Shown one piece after another: positions 31,299-38,627 of a stretch of DNA of 43,373 bases (position 1 is the stretch's first letter; the number at the start of each line of letters is the position of its first letter). The notes beneath the pieces are model-generated. The model searched no databases. It worked only from the letters and a program-made list of their open reading frames with translations, and had not been told where the DNA came from. The position numbers and the translations under genes are program-made. This DNA is from a virus. The stretch covers positions 1 to 43,373 of IMG/VR virus record IMGVR_UViG_3300027749_004522, one strand, 5' to 3'.

Positions 31299-31850
31299 AT
31301 GATATACTTGAAGAAATTTAATGAGTCCAAAAGACTTACAGAAGATGATGTAACTTACTCAGTATTAGAAATATTAGATGAAGGTTTTACTCCTAATGGA
31401 GATTTTTCTACAATGATAAAAAAATTTCACTTAAATTCACAAGCGAATATGATCTCATATCCTATTTCATTTGTTAGAAGATGTGATACTAATAAAAACG
31501 AACTAACCCCTGAACAACGTAGAATTGGACGTGTAGATGCTCGTGATAGAGGGAGATGGATTTTACAAGCAACTGGAATTGAAAGGAATGGAGATTATAC
31601 GGGATTTCAATATGGTAATGTTTGGAGAAAGAAAAACTATGAAATTCCTAAAGAACAAGAGTATCTACGCTACATAGGATTTGAATCCGCAATTAAACTA
31701 TTAAGACTAACAGATTTTAAATATGTAACCTTATCAATACATTCAATTCCTTCTAGTTCTAGTTATGATAGTATCTTCTTTACAACTACAGAGTGTATTA
31801 AGTTTACATTTAGTAATGATTGTTACACTTCTCCAATATCAGAAGATTAA
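31299..31850 (+). CDS. Orphan with capsid-targeting-like leader, 183 residues
   Basis: The leader is MIYLKKFNE|S, nearly identical to those at 4624 and 27434. The body is mixed alpha/beta with an Arg-rich segment (RRIGRVDARDRGRW) and a Ser-rich C-terminus. No recognised family. It starts 3 bases after paralogue 3 and needs no box of its own. Confidence 0.7.
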   Translation: MIYLKKFNESKRLTEDDVTYSVLEILDEGFTPNGDFSTMIKKFHLNSQANMISYPISFVRRCDTNKNELTPEQRRIGRVDARDRGRWILQATGIERNGDYTGFQYGNVWRKKNYEIPKEQEYLRYIGFESAIKLLRLTDFKYVTLSIHSIPSSSSYDSIFFTTTECIKFTFSNDCYTSPISED

Positions 31851-31879
31851 ACTTTTTATTTTTTTATCATAAAATATCT

Positions 31880-32368
31880 ATGATAACAATTATAGCAGCA
31901 GCCGGAGAAAATAACTCACTTGGAAAAGATAACAACTTAGTATGGCACTTACCAGATGATTTTAAGAGGTTTAAAGAACTTACATCAGGTAATCATATAC
32001 TTATGGGTAGAAAGACGTTTGAAACGTTTCCTAAACCTCTACCTAATAGAACACACTTAATTATAACAAGACAAAATGATTACTCAGTACCAGAAAAATG
32101 TTTTACATTTGATAGTATTCAATCTGCATTAGATGAAGTATTAGAATTTTCGGATAAAGATATATGGATAATTGGTGGTGGAGAAATCTATAAACAATCA
32201 ATGGGAATTGCAGATAGAATTGAACTAACAAGAGTTCATTCAGATTTTGAAGCAGATACTTTCTTTCCAGAAATTGGAGAAGAATGGAAATTAGTTTCAG
32301 AAGAATATCATCCAGCAGATGAAAGACACAAGCATGACTTTAGTTATTTAACTTATGAACGAGCGTAG
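31880..32368 (+). CDS. folA: Dihydrofolate reductase
   Basis: A 162-residue DHFR: ITIIAAAGENNSLGKDN (N-terminal strand and Met20-type loop), WHLPDDFKRFK (catalytic Asp), MGRKTFETF (NADPH pyrophosphate site) and WIIGGGEIYKQ. It reduces dihydrofolate to tetrahydrofolate for thymidylate and purine synthesis. I start at MITIIAA, 20 codons inside the longest frame, where DHFRs normally begin. No thymidylate synthase is in the window. Ends in TAG and overlaps the convergent gene by 16 bases. Confidence 0.95.
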   Translation: MITIIAAAGENNSLGKDNNLVWHLPDDFKRFKELTSGNHILMGRKTFETFPKPLPNRTHLIITRQNDYSVPEKCFTFDSIQSALDEVLEFSDKDIWIIGGGEIYKQSMGIADRIELTRVHSDFEADTFFPEIGEEWKLVSEEYHPADERHKHDFSYLTYERA

Positions 32369-33045
32369 TTCCTTACTTGTTGTTGAGTTCTTTCATCTTT
32401 ATTATAAGATGCAAAGTATTTAATAACATTAGGATCTTTAAAGTTCGACATCAATTCTTTATTACGTAAACTATGATCTCTAAGATCTAATCTTTTCATA
32501 TGATGAAAATCACCAACGATTCTTTTAATATTCAACTCTGGTGTTTCTTTGTACAACCAATAAGGAACTTTAACATAGAAAAATCCTTCTTTTTCAGGAA
32601 CTTCTCCTAAAATTGCAATTTGTGAAGTCGGTAAAGTACCTTTATGAAAAGTAACTGAATAAGGTCTAGCATTATCACCAAAAGTTGCAGTATCAGCAGC
32701 AAATTCTTTTATATTTAAAATTTCAATTGACTTTTCATTTTGTTTAGTTATAAAGTAAGCCGCAATTATAGCTCTTTCATCAGATAAATAAGTAGCTTTA
32801 TCAAAATCAAACTCAATATCGTCTCTATAAATATGTTTATCTAATGGCTTATACTCAGAATAAAAAGCAGAAGGTCTAATATCCCACTTATATTCAGGAC
32901 TATCAATTCTATAATAAGAAATAAAATCAGGATCTAAAGATTTTAGTATAAATATTTTTTCGCCTTTATCATTAATCCATTTCGTACCAAATTCTGGTAA
33001 CTCTTGTGTTGATTCAAATATTTTAAACTTTTGTAGAAATCTCAT
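32353..33045 (-). CDS. Orphan with capsid-targeting-like leader, 230 residues
   Basis: The leader is MRFLQKFKIFE|S; I start there because a late-type box (33064-33074) lies just upstream, rather than at the longest possible start. The body is aromatic and charged, alpha/beta, with FHHMKRLDLRDHS near residue 190. No recognised family. Converges on DHFR with a 16-base overlap. Confidence 0.7.
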   Translation of the reverse strand: MRFLQKFKIFESTQELPEFGTKWINDKGEKIFILKSLDPDFISYYRIDSPEYKWDIRPSAFYSEYKPLDKHIYRDDIEFDFDKATYLSDERAIIAAYFITKQNEKSIEILNIKEFAADTATFGDNARPYSVTFHKGTLPTSQIAILGEVPEKEGFFYVKVPYWLYKETPELNIKRIVGDFHHMKRLDLRDHSLRNKELMSNFKDPNVIKYFASYNKDERTQQQVRNYARS

Positions 33046-33063
33046 TATAAAAATTACTTTTTT

Positions 33064-33074
33064 GTATATATTAA
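33064..33074 (-). promoter_or_regulatory. Late-type box
   Basis: Reads TTAATATATAC on the minus strand, 18 bases before the ATG at 33045. Confidence 0.45.
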
Positions 33075-33084
33075 AAATTAAATG

Positions 33085-33092
33085 TAACTTTG
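33085..33092 (+). promoter_or_regulatory. Host-type -7 box, leaderless arrangement
   Basis: TAACTTTG ending 4 bases before the ATG at 33097. Confidence 0.55.
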
Positions 33093-33096
33093 TAAA

Positions 33097-33342
33097 ATGA
33101 GAAATAAATTTGACCTTAATAAACCCGTTTATCATAAATCTTATGGTAAGATGGTAATAGAACGTTATATTGAAGCTAATTTGGATGAAACAGATACCGA
33201 AAATAAATATGACTGTCGTGCGGATAGAAGTAGAGGTTCATTATTTAAAGAATCTGAACTAATGTCAGAACAAGATTATAAATCCTGGGAACTATCAACT
33301 AAAAGAGAAGAAACATTAAAAAATATATTAAAAGAAGATTAG
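33097..33342 (+). CDS. Small orphan protein, 81 residues
   Basis: A highly charged soluble protein (DLNKPVYHKSYGKMVIERY, then acidic and Lys-rich helices). The start abuts a host-type promoter, so early leaderless expression is likely. Ends in TAG, with a TAA four codons later. No family assigned. Confidence 0.6.
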   Translation: MRNKFDLNKPVYHKSYGKMVIERYIEANLDETDTENKYDCRADRSRGSLFKESELMSEQDYKSWELSTKREETLKNILKED

Positions 33343-33346
33343 TACT

Positions 33347-33360
33347 ATAATATATAAAAA
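33347..33360 (+). promoter_or_regulatory. Late-type box
   Basis: ATAATATATAAAAA 12 bases before the ATG at 33373. Confidence 0.4.
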
Positions 33361-33372
33361 TAAACTTCAAAA

Positions 33373-33753
33373 ATGGCACAAACCCCTATCAATTGTACAA
33401 TTTCCCTCGAATCAACAGTATCACCAATACTAACTGCAATTTTTTATGAACATTCAAGGAAGAAGTTTATTAAAGTATCTGATGAAATAAGTCACGAACT
33501 TGTACAAGGATTAAATAGTAGATTTATAAACATTTCAGAAGTTGACTTTACAAATTTTAATGAAGTAGAAGAACCTACTGAAAAAGAAATTGAAGTTATT
33601 TATAACAATTTACTGAAAAAGAAAAATTCGGGTAATAGCCTAAGATATAAAAAATCTAAACTTGAAGATTTTGAAATTACCGCATTTGAATTATTATCAG
33701 AAAAACTTATTCCTTATTTTAGAAATGAAAAACTAAATTCTATCGGAATTTAA
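33373..33753 (+). CDS. Orphan protein, 126 residues
   Basis: A soluble protein with an N-terminal Thr/Ser strand region and a helical C-terminal half rich in Glu/Lys (EPTEKEIEVIYNNLLKKK). No recognised motif. Preceded by a late-type box, without the capsid-type leader. Confidence 0.6.
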   Translation: MAQTPINCTISLESTVSPILTAIFYEHSRKKFIKVSDEISHELVQGLNSRFINISEVDFTNFNEVEEPTEKEIEVIYNNLLKKKNSGNSLRYKKSKLEDFEITAFELLSEKLIPYFRNEKLNSIGI

Positions 33754-33765
33754 TTTTTTATTTTG

Positions 33766-33773
33766 TATATTTG
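33766..33773 (+). promoter_or_regulatory. Host-type -7 box
   Basis: TATATTTG 16 bases before the ATG at 33790. Confidence 0.55.
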
Positions 33774-33789
33774 TTTTATATAAATAAAT

Positions 33790-34128
33790 ATGAGTAATAT
33801 AAACGAAAAAACAAATGAAATAGTTTTCAATGGACTATTTGAGAAAGGTATGGTCTTTCAAGAAATGCTAACATTTTGGTTAGGAATTTTAGATATAACC
33901 GATGATGGTATGATAATCACATTAGAAGGTAATCGTATAAGAGAAATGAAATTAAAAAAATATACTAGTGAAGAACTTACAAAGTTTATGAAGTATAGTA
34001 CAATGGATAATTGTTGGTTAGATTATCTACGAACTGATGAGGAACAAGTTAAAGATTGGTTTAAACAAAAGGTAGAAAATGATACTATAGAAAATCGAAG
34101 AGATTTAAAAATAGATTTATTGACATAA
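33790..34128 (+). CDS. Orphan protein, 112 residues
   Basis: An acidic soluble protein with a GMVFQEMLTFWLGILDITDDG strand-turn region and a helical, charged C-terminus. No recognised family. It is a single-gene unit between a host-type promoter and a hairpin. Confidence 0.6.
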   Translation: MSNINEKTNEIVFNGLFEKGMVFQEMLTFWLGILDITDDGMIITLEGNRIREMKLKKYTSEELTKFMKYSTMDNCWLDYLRTDEEQVKDWFKQKVENDTIENRRDLKIDLLT

Positions 34129-34129
34129 A

Positions 34130-34167
34130 AAAAATTACAATTTCATAGTCAGGGAGGATGTAATTTT
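34130..34167 (+). terminator. Possible terminator
   Basis: AAAAAATTACA pairs with TGTAATTTTTT around a 19-base loop, after the gene at 33790 and before the homing endonuclease. Confidence 0.5.
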
Positions 34168-34180
34168 TTATATATAGTAT

Positions 34181-35002
34181 ATGGAAAATAAATTTTATAT
34201 CTACATCTATTTTGATAATAGAAAACCAGGTGAATTCATATATGGAGATTACCAATTTGATTATGAACCAATATACATTGGAAAAGGAACAAAAGATAGA
34301 GTTAAAAAACACCTTTATACATACAAAAATAGTAAAACACATTTTCACAATAAATTAAACTTAATTCTTAAAGAAGGTTATAAACCATTATATAAAATAC
34401 TTATTGACAACCTATTAGAAAAGGATGCACATAATGAGGAAATAAGACTAATAAAAATTATCGGCAGAGAGATAAATGGTGGTCCTTTAAATAATCTTAC
34501 TGATGGTGGTGAAGGTCAAACTGGATTTAGACACAGAGAGGAATCTAAAATAAAAACATCAAACTCTTTAAAAAACAATACTATATTTCAGGAATATATG
34601 AAGACTGAAGAGTATAGAAAAAAAATTAGTAATGGTCTAATGGGACATGAGGGATATGGTAAAGGAATACCTAGAACAGAAGAAGTTAAAAATAAAATAA
34701 GAGAAACTCTAAAAGGTCGACCAGGTAGAAAGCATAACATTGAATCCATTGAAAAAATGAGTAACAATAATAAAGGTAAAGGTAATCCTAATTCAAAAGT
34801 TTATTTTATTGAAATAGATGATGAATTATTAGTATTTGAAAGTAGATCAGAATTAAAAAAATACCTTGAAAATTTTAATGTAGATAAAAATCTAAAAGGT
34901 CCAAATAGAGTTAGTTTAGATGGAATTTTAAATAGAGGTATTTCAAAAAACTTTAAACTTAGAAAAATCGAAAAATTAAAAGATTATCAAAAACAAAACT
35001 AA
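34181..35002 (+). CDS. GIY-YIG homing endonuclease with NUMOD3-type repeats
   Basis: A 273-residue protein. The N-terminal GIY-YIG nuclease has FYIYIYF, then PIYIGKGTKDRVKKH with catalytic Arg, and NEEIRLI with the metal-binding Glu. The middle carries NUMOD3-like DNA-binding helices (GHEGYGKGIPRTEEVKNKIRETLKGRPG, with a second KIKTSNSLK unit), and a C-terminal domain follows. This is the Seg/Mob type of T4-like free-standing homing endonuclease, which cuts related genomes to spread itself. It sits between an orphan gene and the AsnRS-like gene. The box before its start (34167-34177, TTTATATATAG) is only 3 bases away. Confidence 0.88.
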   Translation: MENKFYIYIYFDNRKPGEFIYGDYQFDYEPIYIGKGTKDRVKKHLYTYKNSKTHFHNKLNLILKEGYKPLYKILIDNLLEKDAHNEEIRLIKIIGREINGGPLNNLTDGGEGQTGFRHREESKIKTSNSLKNNTIFQEYMKTEEYRKKISNGLMGHEGYGKGIPRTEEVKNKIRETLKGRPGRKHNIESIEKMSNNNKGKGNPNSKVYFIEIDDELLVFESRSELKKYLENFNVDKNLKGPNRVSLDGILNRGISKNFKLRKIEKLKDYQKQN

Positions 35003-35067
35003 CATTTTTGTATATATACATAGAATAATTTTAGATGGCATTATGCTATCTAAAAAAAAAATTATAT

Positions 35068-35928
35068 ATGTCAAGAACAAAAAGAACAAACATTCAAAAC
35101 ATTACTAACTACAACACGGCAGTAAATCTACTAAGAGAATTTTTTACAAAAAAAGGATTTGTAGAAATCGCAACACAACCAAATTTAACGATTCTATCAG
35201 CATGTGAAAATCCATTCTCAGTATCAACATACAACTATAATGGTGAGGTATGGCCCTTACCACAGACAGGTCAAATGATTTTAGAGGAAGTTTTACTATC
35301 AAATCCAGAATTACCAGGATGCTTCTGTATCTCTACATCTTATAGAGCAGAAAAAGATCCAATCCCTGGAAGACACGAACTTATTTTCCCAATGTTTGAA
35401 TTTGAATCTAAAGGAACTTTAAAAGATCTTAAAGTATTAGAAGATGAATTGTTAAACTTTTTAGGATTTGGTTCACCAGTTGAAATCGACTACAATGAAA
35501 TCTGTGAAGAGTACGGTGGAGTTGAAATCTTAGAAGATGAACACGAAGCTAGAATGTGGAAAGAATTAGGACATTGTGTTTCTTTACAAAATTTCCCTGA
35601 AAGAACTTCCCCATTTTGGAATATGAAACATAAAGCAAATGGAATCTTTAATAAAGTAGATGTTATTTTATTCGGACAAGAAACAATTGGTTCTGCAGAA
35701 AGAAGTTGTGATAAAGAAGAAATGAGACATACATTTGAAACTATTTCAGAAGGTGGATATGCGGCTAAATTATTTGAATTGTTTGGTGAAGAAAGAGTTA
35801 CTAAAGAATTAGATGATTTCTTAAACTTTGATTTCTTCCCAAGATATGGTGCAGGAATTGGTTTAACAAGATTATCAAGAGCGATGGAGTTACTTCAAAA
35901 ACAAGAACAGCTTGAATTACAAGACTAA
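35068..35928 (+). CDS. Minimal class II AsnRS-like catalytic domain
   Basis: A 286-residue class II synthetase core without an N-terminal anticodon-binding OB domain. Motif 2 is CISTSYRAEKDPIPGRHE followed by FPMFEFE, and motif 3 is YGAGIGLTRLSRAME. The order matches AsnRS/AspRS. The start at MSRTKRTN is preferred, 11 codons inside the longest frame. Stand-alone AsnRS-like cores in archaea (asparagine-synthetase-related proteins) make asparagine, so it may act on free aspartate rather than charge tRNA. It could also aminoacylate a tRNA or protein. Followed by a strong terminator. Confidence 0.82.
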   Translation: MSRTKRTNIQNITNYNTAVNLLREFFTKKGFVEIATQPNLTILSACENPFSVSTYNYNGEVWPLPQTGQMILEEVLLSNPELPGCFCISTSYRAEKDPIPGRHELIFPMFEFESKGTLKDLKVLEDELLNFLGFGSPVEIDYNEICEEYGGVEILEDEHEARMWKELGHCVSLQNFPERTSPFWNMKHKANGIFNKVDVILFGQETIGSAERSCDKEEMRHTFETISEGGYAAKLFELFGEERVTKELDDFLNFDFFPRYGAGIGLTRLSRAMELLQKQEQLELQD

Positions 35929-35930
35929 AA

Positions 35931-35960
35931 AAAAAAGAGAGACGAAAGTCTCTCTTTTTT
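35931..35960. terminator. Bidirectional terminator
   Basis: AAAAAAGAGAGAC pairs with GTCTCTCTTTTTT around a GAAA tetraloop, between convergent genes. Confidence 0.9.
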
Positions 35961-36478
35961 TAAACCGGTCTTACACCATCTTTAGTCATTCTAGGAACTA
36001 TACCCTTTTGATTAAATCTATGTATTTTAAATGCATTATCTATTTTTTGAAGAGTTATCTTCCATCCACCCGCATCAGCACTTATTCTACTATCACCAAA
36101 TCCTGAGTTAGCTTTAGAATAGTCCATTTTACGAACTTCTCTACCACCCTCAATATGATTGATTCCTTGTTTATAAGGTAGTTCTTGGTTCATTTTTAAA
36201 CAATAAACAATTCCTTCTTTTTGAACCCTGTTTACGTGGTCTCTTCCAATTTTCTTAGATACTTCTATAATAAATCCAGATTCACCTTTTATTATAGCAG
36301 AAGAATCTGTAATATTTTCTGCACCAATTTTTTCTAAATCTTCTAATTCTGAGTCAGACCAATCAGTTGAAACCTCATCTGAAACCTCATTTTCTTGACG
36401 AAGAGTTTGACCTGCATCATAATCATATGGTACTTCCTCATTTACCTTAAAATTTTCGAATATTTTTAAATATTTCAT
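35960..36478 (-). CDS. Orphan with capsid-targeting-like leader, 172 residues
   Basis: The leader is MKYLKIFENFKVNE|E. An acidic N-terminal third (EVSDEVSTDWSDSELEDLEKIG) precedes a basic beta-rich domain with GRDHVNRVQKEGIVYCL and GGREVRKMDYSKANSGFG. No recognised family. Late-type box 20 bases upstream. Confidence 0.7.
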   Translation of the reverse strand: MKYLKIFENFKVNEEVPYDYDAGQTLRQENEVSDEVSTDWSDSELEDLEKIGAENITDSSAIIKGESGFIIEVSKKIGRDHVNRVQKEGIVYCLKMNQELPYKQGINHIEGGREVRKMDYSKANSGFGDSRISADAGGWKITLQKIDNAFKIHRFNQKGIVPRMTKDGVRPV

Positions 36479-36497
36479 AACTAATTTTTTTTTGTAA

Positions 36498-36509
36498 TTT
36501 ATATATTAA
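36498..36509 (-). promoter_or_regulatory. Late-type box
   Basis: Reads TTAATATATAAA on the minus strand, upstream of the gene at 35960-36478. Confidence 0.45.
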
Positions 36510-36519
36510 GTTAAAAAAC

Positions 36520-36714
36520 TCATTTTTTATTATCTTTTAGTATTAAATCAATCTTTTGATCTCTAACATATGCAGTACTTTTTCTATAAAAATCTTCTAT
36601 GACATTTTGAGCATCATAACCGTATGATTGCATATCCATAATCTGTTCTCTTGTTAAAGGTAATGTTATTCCTTCACAGATAACATAATGATTTTTATCA
36701 AACTCAATCTTCAT
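36520..36714 (-). CDS. Small orphan protein, 64 residues
   Basis: A helical protein with ITLPLTREQIMDMQSYGYD, similar in style to small phage regulators, and a Lys-rich end. Overlaps the end of the upstream GIY-YIG gene by 11 bases, so it is probably co-translated. Ends in TGA. Confidence 0.5.
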   Translation of the reverse strand: MKIEFDKNHYVICEGITLPLTREQIMDMQSYGYDAQNVIEDFYRKSTAYVRDQKIDLILKDNKK

Positions 36715-37537
36715 TCTCCATTTTTATAAATTCCCAACCTTTATATTCATCAATATCACCATATCTTAATTTTTTTAAATAATAATATGATATATTATAG
36801 TCTTCAGTCATATTTTTTAAACCTCCTTTATGTATAATTACATTTTCATTATATTTAAAGTAATAAGTTATTCTTTCATCATGTCTCTTTTTAGAAATTT
36901 CTCTATGTTTTTCTCTAAAGGTCTCAGATTTAACCATATTTTTAAAATTTTCTGAATTTTTTAGTGATTTTGATATATTATCAAGATGTTTTTTTGTTTT
37001 TCTATACCCTTTAAGTGCATTTGATATTTTATTACGATGTTCAATAGACTTTGGAATATTCTTTAATGAATTAAAAATAGCCTCATTGTGTTCAGGTGTA
37101 TTTTTTTTACCATATCTGGGATTATTTTCACCAGTATTTATAATTCTATAATACTCCCGTATCTCCGAACTTCTTTTATTTTCAATTGCGTTTTTAAACT
37201 TTTCCGACTTTTTTAATCCATTTTTAACCATCTCTGATACAGATGTCTTTAAATAATCTCTTGTTAAATTACAAAGATTATCTAGTCCTATCGTATCAAT
37301 CAACTCAACCTCTATTTTATATGAATCAATCTCATCATCTGTCTCATAAATTTTAAAATAATCAATCTCGTCACCTATAGATAATACAGATAATATTTTT
37401 TCATATAACGCACTATTATTATTTGATTTAACACCAACTTTAGCTCTTTTTTCATGAATATACATTCTTCTACCAGAACCTTTACCAACATAGAACACTA
37501 TACCATTATGACTTAATGTATAAACATAATACTTCAT
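36704..37537 (-). CDS. GIY-YIG homing endonuclease with NUMOD3-type repeats
   Basis: A 277-residue protein. The GIY-YIG core is MKYYVYTLSHNGIVFYVGKGSGRRMYIHEKR, with catalytic Arg, and EVELIDTIG provides the metal-binding Glu. Several NUMOD3-like segments follow (NPRYGKKNTPEHNEAI, HRNKISNALKG). A C-terminal helix-turn-helix-like end with NISYYYLKKLRYGDIDEYKGW suggests a NUMOD1/IENR-type DNA-binding module. It is a free-standing homing endonuclease of a subtype different from the one at 34181, and lies between the Fpg/Nei gene and a small orphan. Ends in TGA. Confidence 0.88.
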   Translation of the reverse strand: MKYYVYTLSHNGIVFYVGKGSGRRMYIHEKRAKVGVKSNNNSALYEKILSVLSIGDEIDYFKIYETDDEIDSYKIEVELIDTIGLDNLCNLTRDYLKTSVSEMVKNGLKKSEKFKNAIENKRSSEIREYYRIINTGENNPRYGKKNTPEHNEAIFNSLKNIPKSIEHRNKISNALKGYRKTKKHLDNISKSLKNSENFKNMVKSETFREKHREISKKRHDERITYYFKYNENVIIHKGGLKNMTEDYNISYYYLKKLRYGDIDEYKGWEFIKMENED

Positions 37538-37579
37538 AAAATTATTTGCTTTATGTATATATAAAAAGAATTGTTCCTC

Positions 37580-38362
37580 TTAGGTAATTTTCCACTTTTT
37601 TTGAATCCAAATATTTCTTGTTCCAAATTTTTGTTTAAAACATATATTTTTGTTACCATAAAACTTTATCCAATCTTCTATGTTACCTTTACCAAATGGA
37701 TTAAACCAATCTTGTAACTCACCACCACCTAAATAGTATGCCTCATCACAACATTTTTTTAATACATTAAATAAACTATTTAACTCATTATATGATAGTG
37801 ATTTAAAATTTCTGAATGGGTTAAAGTCCAATCTACCAACTATTTCGGAATTAAGATATGCTCCAATTCCATTAAAGTATTTCTGATTTAAAAGAACTTC
37901 ACAAATTGGTTTATCAAATGCTTTCAATTTTAGATTGTCTAAAACATTACTTTTGAACTTATCAAAATCTTTTGTAGGATCTGGTCCTCTTTTCACACCA
38001 GTAAAAGCTCCTAATCTATATCTCGGTCCCATATAAGAACCATAAAGTAATAACGAATTACCATCATCTGTATCAATTCTCATTCTAACAAACTTAGTAT
38101 CATTCCAATTTTCAGTAGGAACAAACTTCCAATTACCAGACATACCCATAAATACAGAGAAGTCTAATGTTTTTGTATCATTTGTAGTTTTTAATTGTAG
38201 TTCTTTACCAAAAGAATTGGCAATTACTTCAAAATCTTCAATTAGTTCAGAGTCGATTGGGTTATTACCTTTCTCAACGTGATATAATTTTGTAAACTTT
38301 CTTTTCTTTGAGTGATGATTTATATAATCACTCATAATTCTTACTTCTGCTAATTCTGGCAT
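37580..38362 (-). CDS. Fpg/Nei-family DNA glycosylase
   Basis: A 260-residue base-excision glycosylase/AP lyase. The N-terminus is MPELAEVRIMSDYI; after Met removal, Pro2 is the catalytic Schiff-base residue and Glu3 its partner. It has KYFNGIGAYLNSEIVGRLDFNPF, the helix-two-turn-helix. The C-terminus, YGNKNICFKQKFGTRNIWIQKKWK, lacks the four zinc-finger cysteines and looks like the zincless finger of NEIL1 and viral Nei proteins. It removes oxidised bases from DNA. The start overlaps the small upstream gene by 13 bases. Confidence 0.87.
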   Translation of the reverse strand: MPELAEVRIMSDYINHHSKKRKFTKLYHVEKGNNPIDSELIEDFEVIANSFGKELQLKTTNDTKTLDFSVFMGMSGNWKFVPTENWNDTKFVRMRIDTDDGNSLLLYGSYMGPRYRLGAFTGVKRGPDPTKDFDKFKSNVLDNLKLKAFDKPICEVLLNQKYFNGIGAYLNSEIVGRLDFNPFRNFKSLSYNELNSLFNVLKKCCDEAYYLGGGELQDWFNPFGKGNIEDWIKFYGNKNICFKQKFGTRNIWIQKKWKIT

Positions 38363-38526
38363 ATTCTTTTTATTTTTTCTTTTCTTTTAAGTACTCTCAT
38401 ATTTCTTTTTGCTAATTCTTTAAGTCGTTTAGCCATATTCTGATATGACTTCTGTGTATCCTCATCTAATTCAGTACTTATTGGGTCAAATTTATCAACG
38501 TGATCAACTATTACTATATCGTTCAT
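38350..38526 (-). CDS. Small charged orphan protein, 58 residues
   Basis: ATG complement at 38524-38526, TAG at 38350-38352. The protein begins MNDIVIVDHVDKFDPISTEL and ends in a very basic helix (KRLKELAKRNMRVLKRKEKIKRI). The stop overlaps the glycosylase start, so the two are likely coupled. A basic tail could bind nucleic acid. A host-type box lies 47 bases upstream. Confidence 0.55.
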   Translation of the reverse strand: MNDIVIVDHVDKFDPISTELDEDTQKSYQNMAKRLKELAKRNMRVLKRKEKIKRICQN

Positions 38527-38573
38527 ACATTTATATCATTATAAGTACAAATAGTTTTTAAATACTCATACTA

Positions 38574-38581
38574 CAAATATA
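38574..38581 (-). promoter_or_regulatory. Host-type -7 box
   Basis: Reads TATATTTG on the minus strand, 47 bases before the small gene that leads into the glycosylase gene. Confidence 0.45.
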
Positions 38582-38627
38582 AAACATTTATTTATTTTTC
38601 ACTATAAAGCTTAACTAAAATTAAATT

